Shown piece by piece: positions 19,601 through 27,800 of a DNA stretch of 64,000 nucleotides. Every line of letters begins with the position of its first letter. The first letter of the stretch is position 1. This DNA is from Bin80 sp965261255. Its GTDB lineage: Bacteria; Bacteroidota; Rhodothermia; Rhodothermales; Bin80. The notes beneath the pieces are model-generated. The model was not told where the DNA came from and made no database searches. It worked only from the letters and a program-made list of their open reading frames with translations. Both the position numbers and the translations under genes were made by a program. The stretch is from assembly GCA_965261255.1 (NCBI GenBank), contig CBDHCQ010000004.1, positions 992,001 to 1,056,000 on the forward strand. The letters are read 5' to 3'.

Positions 19601-20048
19601 CACCCTTTGGTACGTCACGAACCCTTCCTCTGGTATTGGGGCCGGGGTGGACGCGGACACGCATTTCCCCGGCGCTGAGGCAGTCTCGGCCTTCAACTCC
19701 GCCGGTGGCAGCGGCTATTCAGATGGAAAGGTACCCGTCGAGAATGGCGGGGACAACAGCCATTGGCGCCACTCCGTTTTCCCGGATGAACTGATGGCGC
19801 CCTCCATATTCGTAGATCATCCCAGCCCACTGAGTGCGATCACGATCCAAGCCCTGGCCGATCTGGGCTACACGGTGGACGCCAGCTTGGCCGATGCATA
19901 CACGGTGTCGGTGTCGACGGATCCACTGCTCGGAGAGGTCGTCGAGGACCTCGGCCCCGTCATCTACCTCGGTAACGATGTCCCGCGGACCCCTATCACC
20001 GTGGTTGACGAAAACGATCGTGTCGTGCGCGTGATCCTACCCCGCTAA
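16614..20048 (+). CDS. Secreted multi-repeat protein with C-terminal leishmanolysin-type (metzincin) metalloprotease domain
   Basis: 1144 residues. Signal peptide 1-23. About 28-120 resembles a Calx-beta-like module; about 130-195 is a BIG2-like Ig domain (AVVDSTGKITAVSPGITTV). Six cadherin/Ig-like repeats of about 93 residues span roughly 312-863 (first five nearly identical). The protease domain follows with the zinc motif H987-E988-x-x-H991-x-x-G, candidate third ligands H1050/H1053 in NSHWRH, and a Met-turn at M1061 (DELMAP), as in family M8. No T9SS sorting domain is seen at the C-terminus, so its export route is unclear. Likely an extracellular adhesin-protease; substrate unknown. Confidence 0.85.
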   Translation: MRVLALALLFSAFCLPPLTLFAQRLSITPAPVTIVAGKSEEIMVVLSSQPTGDVTVTIATRSGADIRLDRSELIFTPSNWNQPQKVTIMADQNADLSDDDRALILIASGGGYVGSGVTVSPYIALIQSPGETLQLNAVFRDQNNDSVMGVTLEWSSEDSTIAVVDSTGKITAVSPGITTVVAAFATAEGTATTWVGYPSEFKTFPGLRIENDGSITLRTGNTTLTAGVAECLTGGDTFNGNRFDYHWTAWQGDTGSGWAEVPGTKRTNNKLCGYDVASAAPGTYRLVGDMTLAGVRDNYKSENEVGGGNRPPVPVGTISAKSVNVGDDVSVDDVSSYFSDPDGDVLTYTTTSSDPDLATVSVSGSTVTVTGVAEGSATITVTATDPGGLSATQSFDVTIQVNQSPVAVGTISARSVNVGDDVSVDDVSSYFSDPDGDALTYTATSSDPSLATVSVSGSTVTVTGVAEGSATVTVTATDPGGLSATQSFDVTIQVNQSPVAVGTISAMSVNVGDDVSVDDVSSYFSDPDGDALSYTATSSDPNLATVSVSGSTVTVTGVAEGSATVTVAATDPGGLSATQSFDVTIQVNQSPVAVGTISARSVSVGDDISVDDVSSYFSDPDSDVLTYTASSSDPSIATVSVSGSTVTVTGVAEGSTTITVTATDPRGLSATQSFDVTIQVNQSPVAVGSISATSVNVGDDVSVDDVSSYFSDPDGDVLTYTATSSDPSLATVSVSGSTVTVTGVAEGSLAITVTATDPGGLEASHSFEVAVTVPNRAPTAIDTISDISVTAGETSTVDVVSNFTDPDGDNLSFAASSSSTAATVTISGSTVTVSAVAAGSATITVTATDPGGLEASHSFEVTVTEPGFNIELYFTDRVSASARVIIEAAAGHWESILAGTEADDRTYDRPLTCHGVTFTPDPTKTIDDLLILVDSRPNDGQRGTAAFAGPCWVRGSTNFTIYGAMVFDSDDIDTLPEATGLYDVALHEIAHVLGLGTLWYVTNPSSGIGAGVDADTHFPGAEAVSAFNSAGGSGYSDGKVPVENGGDNSHWRHSVFPDELMAPSIFVDHPSPLSAITIQALADLGYTVDASLADAYTVSVSTDPLLGEVVEDLGPVIYLGNDVPRTPITVVDENDRVVRVILPR
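17551..19203 (+). repeat. Tandem 279-bp coding repeats (five near-identical plus one diverged)
   Basis: Starting points of the shared segment TGAATGTGGGCGACGATGTC fall at 17581, 17860, 18139, 18418 and 18697, an exact 279-bp period (93 codons). A sixth, diverged unit starts 282 bp later. Copies differ by scattered substitutions, many silent, while the core coding for VSVDDVSSYFSDPD is kept. High DNA identity means recent expansion or ongoing gene conversion, and a likely site of copy-number change. Confidence 0.95.
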
Positions 20049-20582
20049 AGCCTCCAATGCTCACCGCCGCCGGCATGATGTTCAAAATCTGGATAACGTC
20101 ATTGCTCCCCACCCCATGGCACTCCTCCACATAGACCCCGCGGAGGCCATTCAGTCTACGGAGCCGCCACCGACGGGTTGTCTAGCGGTCCGGTAGGACG
20201 CGGAGAGTCCGCGAGTGAGCACTCCAACGGCCGACGCCAATGCTTTGAGGTGACAGAGTATCGGTTCGCCGTCCGGCTTGACCTTCGAGCACCACCGGGC
20301 AAGGATCCCGGACGCGCTCGTCCCGCGTGGCCGTTGGCCTTCCCGCACGGGATTGATGGACCGGGAGCGATCCCGTGCGAGGGTGGGTGTGGATTCAGGT
20401 CTGGAATAGGATAACGGGTTCCATTCAGGGGGGCGATATGCGTATTTGTCTGGCGACAGCTAGATCAGAAAAAGGCGTAATGTACCCAAGTATGGTGGGT
20501 TTTGGCTTGCTATCTGCACCCGGTATTCTTGGTTGTGAAATCAGGCTAGTTGCATTCGTAACTAGGCAGTCGAGTTTGTTGC
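20049..20582. other. gene-free gap, 534 bp, between convergent genes
   Basis: No supported coding region. Markedly GC-rich compared with the other gaps; it contains a strong hairpin CGCGGA-GAG-TCCGCG around 20199-20213. The flanking genes converge here, so the hairpin could serve termination, but there is no T-run next to it. Composition similar to the end of the metalloprotease gene suggests both arrived together. Confidence 0.4.
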
Positions 20583-23219
20583 CTATTTTTCGAGGGCGTA
20601 AACGGTCCCTTGGACAACCCCATCAAACGCTGTTCCCTCCGCATCAAAGAGGCTGTACTTGATCTCAATTATCCAGGTTGGCCCTAAACCCGGGAGTCCA
20701 ATTCGCACAGTGGAATCACGCAGAGATACATCGGAAATCCTGAGTCGCTGCATGTCGTGGCGCTCGGATCCGTACCGTCGTGAGCGCTGGAGTTCCCAGG
20801 TATTTACTTCATAGCTGTCGATACGGGTTGCAGCCCTTTCCTGCAGTGGAGTGGCAAAGGTCAACTCTATGGCTCCTTCAAGCATGCGCAGGGAAACAGG
20901 CATACGTACAGTTTCACCGGTGTACCGAATCCGATAAAGGCCTCCTGTCTGCATCATTTGACTGGTTGCCCACGCAGACATCCCAACGACGTACAGCTGC
21001 CCATCCAGAGGATTCATACGACCTCGCATGATCCCGGTTGGGAATGCGGGCAGAGGGAGTTCCACGATGCCCGCTTGGTGTGTATCTTCCACGGAGTGAG
21101 GCATTACAAGAAAGATCAGGCCATATCCGTAAGAAAAGTTGAGCAATTTGCCGGACAGTGGCCCCCAGCGGTCGCTTTCGGCCCAGAGCAATTCGGCGGG
21201 CGAACGATCATATTTCTGGTCAATCCAGACCAATGGATTGATCATGGCCTCATCTGAGGAGTCTGGAGGGGCTCCGTAGCCGTACATATTGCCATAGAAT
21301 CCTCCCGGTTCTACCATATTGATCCGATTCATCGGATTCCAATGGCCCTCTTGATCGGTTACGATGAAAGTGCCGTCGGGATTAAGTGTGACGCCGTTGG
21401 CTGCCCGAAATCCGTTGGCGAGGATCGTGCTTTCTTGCCCGTCGGCACTCACACGAATCAGGGTGCCGTGTTGGGGAATGAGTGCAGGGCGTGCGTGGCG
21501 GGCACTCTTCGCATAGTAAAAATTTCCTTCTGCATCCGTCTGCAAGCCCATTGCAAACTCATGAAAATGTTCTGTGACCTGATGGTCATTGTTGAAGCTC
21601 TCGTAGTAATCCATCTGCCCATCGCCATTAAGGTCGTGCAGGCGTGCAATCTGATTGCGGCTGCCGACATACAAATCTTCGCCAATAGCGCGGATCCCGA
21701 GGGGTTGAAAGAGGCCGGTAGCCACGCGGCGCCATTCAACGGCTCCGCTTTCCTGGGTAACACCAGAAAGGTGCCACACCTCACCGTCAATGGTTGTGAC
21801 AACTGCCTCATTACCGTCAGCCAAAAAGTCAATTGCGGTTGGGCGTACGCGGCTCTGCCAGGGGTTGCTGAGAGGTAAGGTCAGTACATCGGCAGCATAG
21901 CCTTCCTGTGTGCCGGCCACGATTGGGGACTCAAGTACGGGGAGTTCCTGGGTTGGCCCGCCCTGTGTATACGGTTCAAGATTTTCAGGTGGTGCAGATG
22001 CCGCGTCGTCGGATCCGTATACCAACTCAAAATTTATGTCAGCCGTTATTGTAATCTGATGCATACCACCTGTTTGTGTGAGTGTCACAGCAGACGAGGG
22101 GGTAGCAGTCAGCGCCACGCTGTCGGGCGCGGCGCGAAGGGTTAGCGGGTGAGTCACGCCTGATACGTTCAGCGTCCTAGCCAATAGTGTGTCCTCTCTG
22201 AGGGCATAGGATTCAAGCACCCGTGCCTGTCCGACGCTGTAGTGAAGGATGATCCGGTTATTGTGTACATACAGGCCCTTATAATGTGTCCAATCCCGGG
22301 GAAGCGGACCAAACTGGCGGCCGTCTACTGCACGGAAACGTGGGTCTGATGTGGAGCCAGTAGCAGGATTGACCCAACCCGGGGTCATAGGTGTTTCGAC
22401 GACCAGATTACCCACGATCCGGGGAAAAATATTATGCTGATCATCTAGCAAGATATCTTCCCAGTCAATAAAGCCGTCACCGGTCCAGAACGCTGCCAGG
22501 CGCATGAGATCGTGATCAAACAGTGCAAATGCATTGCCCGCGGCGACGCCTCCCTCGCCCGGATCAAGTCTGATCGCAATACCCTTATAAGCAAAATTGC
22601 GATCACGAAAGTCTTCGTTCGGGATGGGCCTGCCCCGCTGGTTGATCCCTTTTGGTCCGTCCGACGCGTGTGCTATTTCGTAGGTTCTCATCAGAAATGG
22701 TCCGTAATTCATTTCCTTCCATGGCCTCTTTCGGGTGGGCGGGGGTCCAAGTGTATCGCCTTTGGGTAGACCGCTGAGATAAGCTTCTGTGACCTCGAAA
22801 AATGCCTCCGGGTTTTGTTCGCGCAAAAACTCTTCGCGAATGAACAGGATTACCGCGTATTTTTCCCGTGGTGTGAGTTGTACTTGGGGCGGCATGAGTC
22901 CACGCCCACGCGTAAGCGTGTTGTATAGGGAGAGCGGGTCGTCTCCGTACTTGAAGGGTTCTTTCCAGAATTGTCGGGAGTTGGGCAGTGTGCCAGGAAC
23001 GTCAGGCGTTCCGTGACAGCTGAAGCATGCTGTGCGATAGACACGAAGGCCACGGTGATAGAATTCTTCTGACCAATTCTCAATTATGCCTGTATGGTCA
23101 AGTGATCGCTCGTATGCTGGGAGGTCGGAAGAACTCAGGATGGTGGGTTCCTCAGATCCGGGCGTCTGGCAGGCTGCCAGCACGAGCAGAACCACAAAGG
23201 ATTGATATTGGCGGAACAT
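20583..23219 (-). CDS. Lipoprotein with N-terminal cytochrome c and PQQ-dehydrogenase-like beta-propeller (DUF6797-like)
   Basis: 878 residues. Lipobox LAAC puts the lipidated Cys at 17. A single c-type heme site is near the N-terminus (C65-FS-C68-H69). The middle (about 180-420) resembles the DUF6797 domain that follows cytochrome c in similar proteins (FAYKGIAIRLDPGEGGVAAGNAFALFDHDLMRLAAFW). The rest is a propeller similar to sugar dehydrogenases (NGFRAANGVTLNPDGTFIVTDQEGHW, MYGYGAPPDS). It probably oxidises a carbohydrate-like compound at the cell envelope. Domain order is the reverse of the 12743-15376 protein. Monocistronic, minus strand. Confidence 0.82.
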   Translation of the reverse strand: MFRQYQSFVVLLVLAACQTPGSEEPTILSSSDLPAYERSLDHTGIIENWSEEFYHRGLRVYRTACFSCHGTPDVPGTLPNSRQFWKEPFKYGDDPLSLYNTLTRGRGLMPPQVQLTPREKYAVILFIREEFLREQNPEAFFEVTEAYLSGLPKGDTLGPPPTRKRPWKEMNYGPFLMRTYEIAHASDGPKGINQRGRPIPNEDFRDRNFAYKGIAIRLDPGEGGVAAGNAFALFDHDLMRLAAFWTGDGFIDWEDILLDDQHNIFPRIVGNLVVETPMTPGWVNPATGSTSDPRFRAVDGRQFGPLPRDWTHYKGLYVHNNRIILHYSVGQARVLESYALREDTLLARTLNVSGVTHPLTLRAAPDSVALTATPSSAVTLTQTGGMHQITITADINFELVYGSDDAASAPPENLEPYTQGGPTQELPVLESPIVAGTQEGYAADVLTLPLSNPWQSRVRPTAIDFLADGNEAVVTTIDGEVWHLSGVTQESGAVEWRRVATGLFQPLGIRAIGEDLYVGSRNQIARLHDLNGDGQMDYYESFNNDHQVTEHFHEFAMGLQTDAEGNFYYAKSARHARPALIPQHGTLIRVSADGQESTILANGFRAANGVTLNPDGTFIVTDQEGHWNPMNRINMVEPGGFYGNMYGYGAPPDSSDEAMINPLVWIDQKYDRSPAELLWAESDRWGPLSGKLLNFSYGYGLIFLVMPHSVEDTHQAGIVELPLPAFPTGIMRGRMNPLDGQLYVVGMSAWATSQMMQTGGLYRIRYTGETVRMPVSLRMLEGAIELTFATPLQERAATRIDSYEVNTWELQRSRRYGSERHDMQRLRISDVSLRDSTVRIGLPGLGPTWIIEIKYSLFDAEGTAFDGVVQGTVYALEK

Positions 23220-23273
23220 GGCAGAATGGGTAGATAGCTAAGGATAGCGCGTTACGGCCTCGTTCGCAAGTGC

Positions 23274-24038
23274 CTACGTCATTCTTACGGTAATTCCTGC
23301 ATTGTGCAGAAATTGTTTTGCCTGGTTGATGGTGACTTGTTTGAAGTGGAACATTGATGCGGCTAGAACGGCATGGGCGCGTCCAATGAGCAAAGCATCC
23401 CGTAAATGTTCAAGCGTGCCGGCCCCGCCGGAAGCTATAACCGGAAGCTGAACAAGCTCGTCCAGTGCTTGCAGGAGCTCCAGATCATATCCGATCTGCG
23501 TGCCATCCCGATCCATTGATGTGACTAACAATTCACCCGCTCCGCGTTCTTCCGCTTCTTTCGCCCACTCAAGTCCGTCTATTCCCGTGGGGCGGCGTCC
23601 CCCGTGCGTATAGATTTCCCAGCCACCTTCGGAGCGTCTCTTCATGTCTATTGCAATGACCACACACTGGGCACCGAATGCCCCCGCGCACTCTGAGATA
23701 AGCCCAGGATTTTTGATTGCAGCAGAATTTATAGCAACCTTGTCGGCGCCGGCGTGAAGCATTTTCCGCATGTCCTCCAACGTTCGGATACCACCTCCAA
23801 CCGTAAGGGGGATGAAGATTTGCTCGGCGGTTTGACGCACGACATCGTGCATGATCCCACGTCCTTCGTGGGTTGCTGTGATATCCAGAAAGACCAGTTC
23901 ATCGGCGCCCTCTGCGTTATAGACGTGCGCCTGTTCCAGTGGATCGCCGGCATCAACCAGATTGACGAACTGGATGCCCTTAACGACACGCCCACGATCA
24001 ACATCCAGACAGGGAATAATGCGTTTTGCTATAGCCAT
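23274..24038 (-). CDS. hisF: Imidazole glycerol phosphate synthase, cyclase subunit
   Basis: 254 residues, full (beta-alpha)8 barrel. Catalytic Asp residues are D12 (IPCLDVDRG) and D131 (VIAIDMKRR); phosphate-binding VGGGIRT and ASGGAGT loops are present. With HisH it turns PRFAR into imidazole glycerol phosphate and AICAR. Its partner genes hisH and hisA lie about 6 kb away on the same strand, separated by the large subtilase gene, although in many bacteria these genes adjoin. Ends 55 bp upstream of the cytochrome lipoprotein start. Confidence 0.96.
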   Translation of the reverse strand: MAIAKRIIPCLDVDRGRVVKGIQFVNLVDAGDPLEQAHVYNAEGADELVFLDITATHEGRGIMHDVVRQTAEQIFIPLTVGGGIRTLEDMRKMLHAGADKVAINSAAIKNPGLISECAGAFGAQCVVIAIDMKRRSEGGWEIYTHGGRRPTGIDGLEWAKEAEERGAGELLVTSMDRDGTQIGYDLELLQALDELVQLPVIASGGAGTLEHLRDALLIGRAHAVLAASMFHFKQVTINQAKQFLHNAGITVRMT

Positions 24039-24827
24039 CCACCGGGTTTGGGAATGATATGGCGGGTTAACAACATTAGACTTGGTTCAGATAGTCATTG
24101 CACTGGTCATCGTGGTCGGAACATGAACGCATCTCGCGGGCAGGTTCTCTAATCCCGGAGACAATAATCTTTGCAGCCGAGATCACAAGTGTACAGCTAC
24201 AAAATACGTCCAAACCCACAATATGCGGCTCGATTGTCTGCATTGCCAACAGTCCCATCTGGTTTGACGAAGTTGGATTAGAGGTCGACTACGGAGCAGA
24301 TATGGATTCCGACGATCTTGATAATGGATTAATCTGAATCCTGCATTTACTGCAGCCGGATACTGTTTTATGGTCCATCCAGGGAGGTAATTTCATTTAG
24401 GCCAAACATTTTCGCGTACTTTTCGGGCAAGCTACTGGAGCATGAATTTGGACGGTCGCGCATTTCATACAAAAACGTCTCCATATATTCTCTGCCGGGA
24501 GAATCTAATTGATGCATATCAAAATATTTTCTGCTCGTATACAGGGAAGGGAGTCCCCCTCATTTTTTGGCGTAAAGCTTCTGTTTTGGTACTCCCATTC
24601 GTCTGCCCTAAGTATGTATTCAATGATGAATACGAACTCACTGCATTTCGGAGATTGTATAGAGTGGATGAAAGAATGGAACAATAATTCCATAGACGCA
24701 CCTCAGGTTTGTCATTTTTGACAAATTTTGGGTAGACGGAACACGGTTAACGACTACGGTACCGATCTGGATTACAGCCGACACGCCGCAAGGACGCGTG
24801 GACTGCAGCGGGCCACGGTCGCCTTCC
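24039..24827. other. gap of 789 bp without an intact gene
   Basis: No intact gene. Several overlapping frames of 60-80 codons on both strands have no recognisable content except a possible methyltransferase N-terminus at 24626-24700, listed separately. The gap separates hisF from the subtilase gene and must contain whatever promoter now drives hisF. It looks like scarred accessory DNA. Confidence 0.5.
24626..24700 (+). pseudogene. Possible remnant of a DNA N4/N6-methyltransferase start
   Basis: The frame from ATG 24626 reads MNTNSLHFGDCIEWMKEWNNNSIDA (given here in two parts: MNTNSLHFGDCIEW and MKEWNNNSIDA). This resembles the N-terminus of many type II/III amino-methyltransferases (HxGDCxEWMK...NSIDL before the catalytic DPPY/SPPY box). 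The catalytic box does not follow; the frame ends 7 codons later. At this length chance similarity cannot be excluded. Confidence 0.25.
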
Positions 24828-27800
24828 TTACCGAAGGCGCACGATACCACCCACATGAGTTGATTGGGCCCCGGGCGACGTAGCCATCAGGCGGTATAGA
24901 TATAATCCCGAAGGAAGCGCCTCGCCACGCAGTTCAATGTCGCGCTTCCATCCGGCGGTCAGATCCTCCGGTGGAACAGCAAGCACACGCCGACCCGCAA
25001 CGTCCATGACCTCAACGGTCACTCGCGCGGGCCAAGGCAGATCGAACAAGATGCGGGTCGACTGACGAAACGGGTTGGGATAGTTGCCGTGCACCGCAAA
25101 AGACTCTGGCACGGTTTTGTTTTCGGCGGCCACGGGAGAAAGCACCTCAATGTTGAATTGCAGGCTGTCGGCGGTCCCATTTGCATCGGTCGCCTTGTAC
25201 GTGAAGGGTACGGGACCCGCCGTGACTTCCGTAGGCGTCCCGCTGATCGTACGCGTTGAGGCATCAAACATCAATCCCGCAGGCAGCGTTGGAGTCAGCG
25301 AGTAGGTAAGTGGCGCCAGTCCTCCGGTAGCTTTGGGCAATATCAGCGGTGTTATCGGTTGTGCTCTCGGAAAGTGTTGATCTGCAACTGAACTTAAAAA
25401 CTGCACGCCCGCACAAGTGGGACCGTCCACATTCTGGATACCGCTCAGCCACGCCTGGAAATCATTGTCCCGTGGTGCGCACAGGTTTTGACCGCCGAAG
25501 TGGAATTGCTCGAGATTGTCTAGTTGCATGAGACTCCGGGGTATTGCTCCCGAAAGTGAGTTGTCCTGCAGATGCAGCGTTTGCAATTGCACAAGGTTGC
25601 CCAGTTCGGCCGGAATCGGTCCCGTCAATGAATTGTCCTGTAGAAACAAGTGGGTCAATTGCGTGAGGTTGCCCAGCTCGGATGGGATTGGTCCCGTCAG
25701 CGAGTTGCCGTGCAGCCCCAGCGTATGCAACTGCGCTAGGTTGCCTAATTCGGGAGGGATCGGCCCCGTCAGCGAATTGTGCTCCAAAAGTAGCCTATAT
25801 GCCTGCGTAAGGTGTCCAAGCTCGGGCGGGATCGGACCCGTCAGAGAATTGGCGCTCAGATCCAATTCTAACACATTTGCGAGGTTGCCGAGCTCGGGTG
25901 GGATTGGCCCAGTAAGCGAATTGCCCCTCAGTTCCAGCCGTCCCACTGGAAGGTTGCCGAGTTCAGGCGGGATTAGCCCGGTAAGCGAATTGTGGCGTAG
26001 ATCCAGCGTTTCCAGTTGCGGGAAACTTCCAAGTTCGGGCGGGATCGGCCCCGTAAGGGAATTGGACCTCAAATCCAAGAATTTCAATTGTGGGAGTCTG
26101 CCGAGTTCGGGCGGAATCGACCCGGTAAGGGAATTATCGCGTAGATCCAGCCGGTCAAGCTGCGTGAGGGTTCCGAGTTCGGGCGGGATCGGCCCCGTAA
26201 GGGAATTCTCAAATAGATCCAAATACCGCAACTTTGTGAGGTTGCCGAATTCCGGTGGGATCGGCCCCGTAAGGGAATTCTCAAACAGTAACAATTCCCG
26301 CAACTTCGTGAGGTTGCCGAATTCCGGTGGAATCGGCCCGGTAAGATTGTTTTGGGATAGATCCAGTTGCTGCACTTGAGCTAGATCACCCAATTCTGGC
26401 GGTATAGGCCCGGTCAGGGTGTTGCCGCGCAGATCCAGCCATTCCACCCGCGCGAGGTTGCCGATTTCGGGTGGAATCGGTCCCGTCAGGTCAATCTCTC
26501 GAAGCCAAAGCCATTCCAGCTGCGCCAGGTTGCCAAGTTCCGGCGGAATCGGTCCCGTCAGGGTATTCGGGCTCAACAGCAGCCGTTCCAACTGCGCGAG
26601 GTTGCCGAGTTCAGGCGGGATCGGCCCCGTCAGGTGTTCAGTATTTTCAATTTTCAGCCATTTTAACTGCGCTAAATTACCGAGTTCGGGAGGAATTGGC
26701 CCCGTCAAGTCCGTATGGGACAGATCCAGATATTGAAGTTGTGGAAGGTTTCCGAGTTCAGGTGGGATCGGCCCTGAAAGGTCAGTGCCAGACAGGGACA
26801 GGTTTCGCAACTCTGGGAGACCCCCGAATTCGGGCGGAATCGATCCGGTCAGCGGATTGTTATGCAGGTGTAATATTTTCACTCGCGGGAGGCTGCCAAG
26901 TTCAGGCGGGATCGGTCCTGTCAGCGAATTGTGGTTCAGAAATAGCTCTGTCACCTGCGGGAGACTGCCGAGTTCAGGCGGGATCGGCCCCGAAAGTGAA
27001 TTGACGTCTAGCATCAGCCATCTCAACTGCGGGAGGATTCCGATTTCGGGCGGGATCGGGCCGGTCAAAGAGTTGCCGCGCAGTATCAGCTGTTTCATTT
27101 GCATGAGGTTACTGAGTTCGCGCGGGATCGGGCCTGTCAAGGTATTGTAGCGCAGATCCAGCGTTTCCAACTGCGGGAGACTGGCGAGTTCGATTGGGAT
27201 CGGTCCAGTCAGGTTGTTGTCGCGCACATTCAGCGATTCCAACTGCTCGAGGTTGCCGAGTTCGGGCGGCAGTACTCCCGTGAGATTATTCTCTCGCAAG
27301 CCCAACCCGACCAGGAATCCCTCCCGAAGTTGGACGCCGTACCAGGTAGCCAATTCTTCCTCACTCGGAACCCTCGTGATGTCCCAGTTGTCGTTGCGCG
27401 TCCAGTTGTTCCCACCAGTTGCCGCGTAGAACGCGCTCAGATTTGGGTGTACAGATTCAAGCGACTTGTTGACCCCGAAACTGAGCACGTCCGGTCCATC
27501 CTCGAATGTGCCGTCCTGAATGCGCGTGTATAGGTATACCCGCTGATTCGGCGGCGCATCCGCAGCCACCCTGAATTCGAATCGGACCTCAGCCGAGTCT
27601 CCACTGGCCAAACTCCCGACCCTGAAGTCCGCTGCGGTTAAGTCAATGAATGAATACTGCTCATCCCCGGAGAGCCCTACCCTGAGTTGACGGGCGTCAG
27701 AAAGGTAGTTGATCACCGTTGCCGTAACCGTCACCACGTCGCCGGGCGCAATCTTAAGATCGCCGTCATTGTCGGTCCAACTCCAGCGATAGAGACGCAC

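Noticed and set aside
18770..19664. Minus-strand frames across the metalloprotease repeats
   Set aside because: Antisense shadows of a gene with strong domain evidence on the plus strand; no domain of their own.
25516..27533. Long plus-strand frames rich in LPSSGGIGPVSEL-type repeats
   Set aside because: These are the antisense shadow of the LRR repeats in the subtilase gene; the repetition follows from the repeat DNA.
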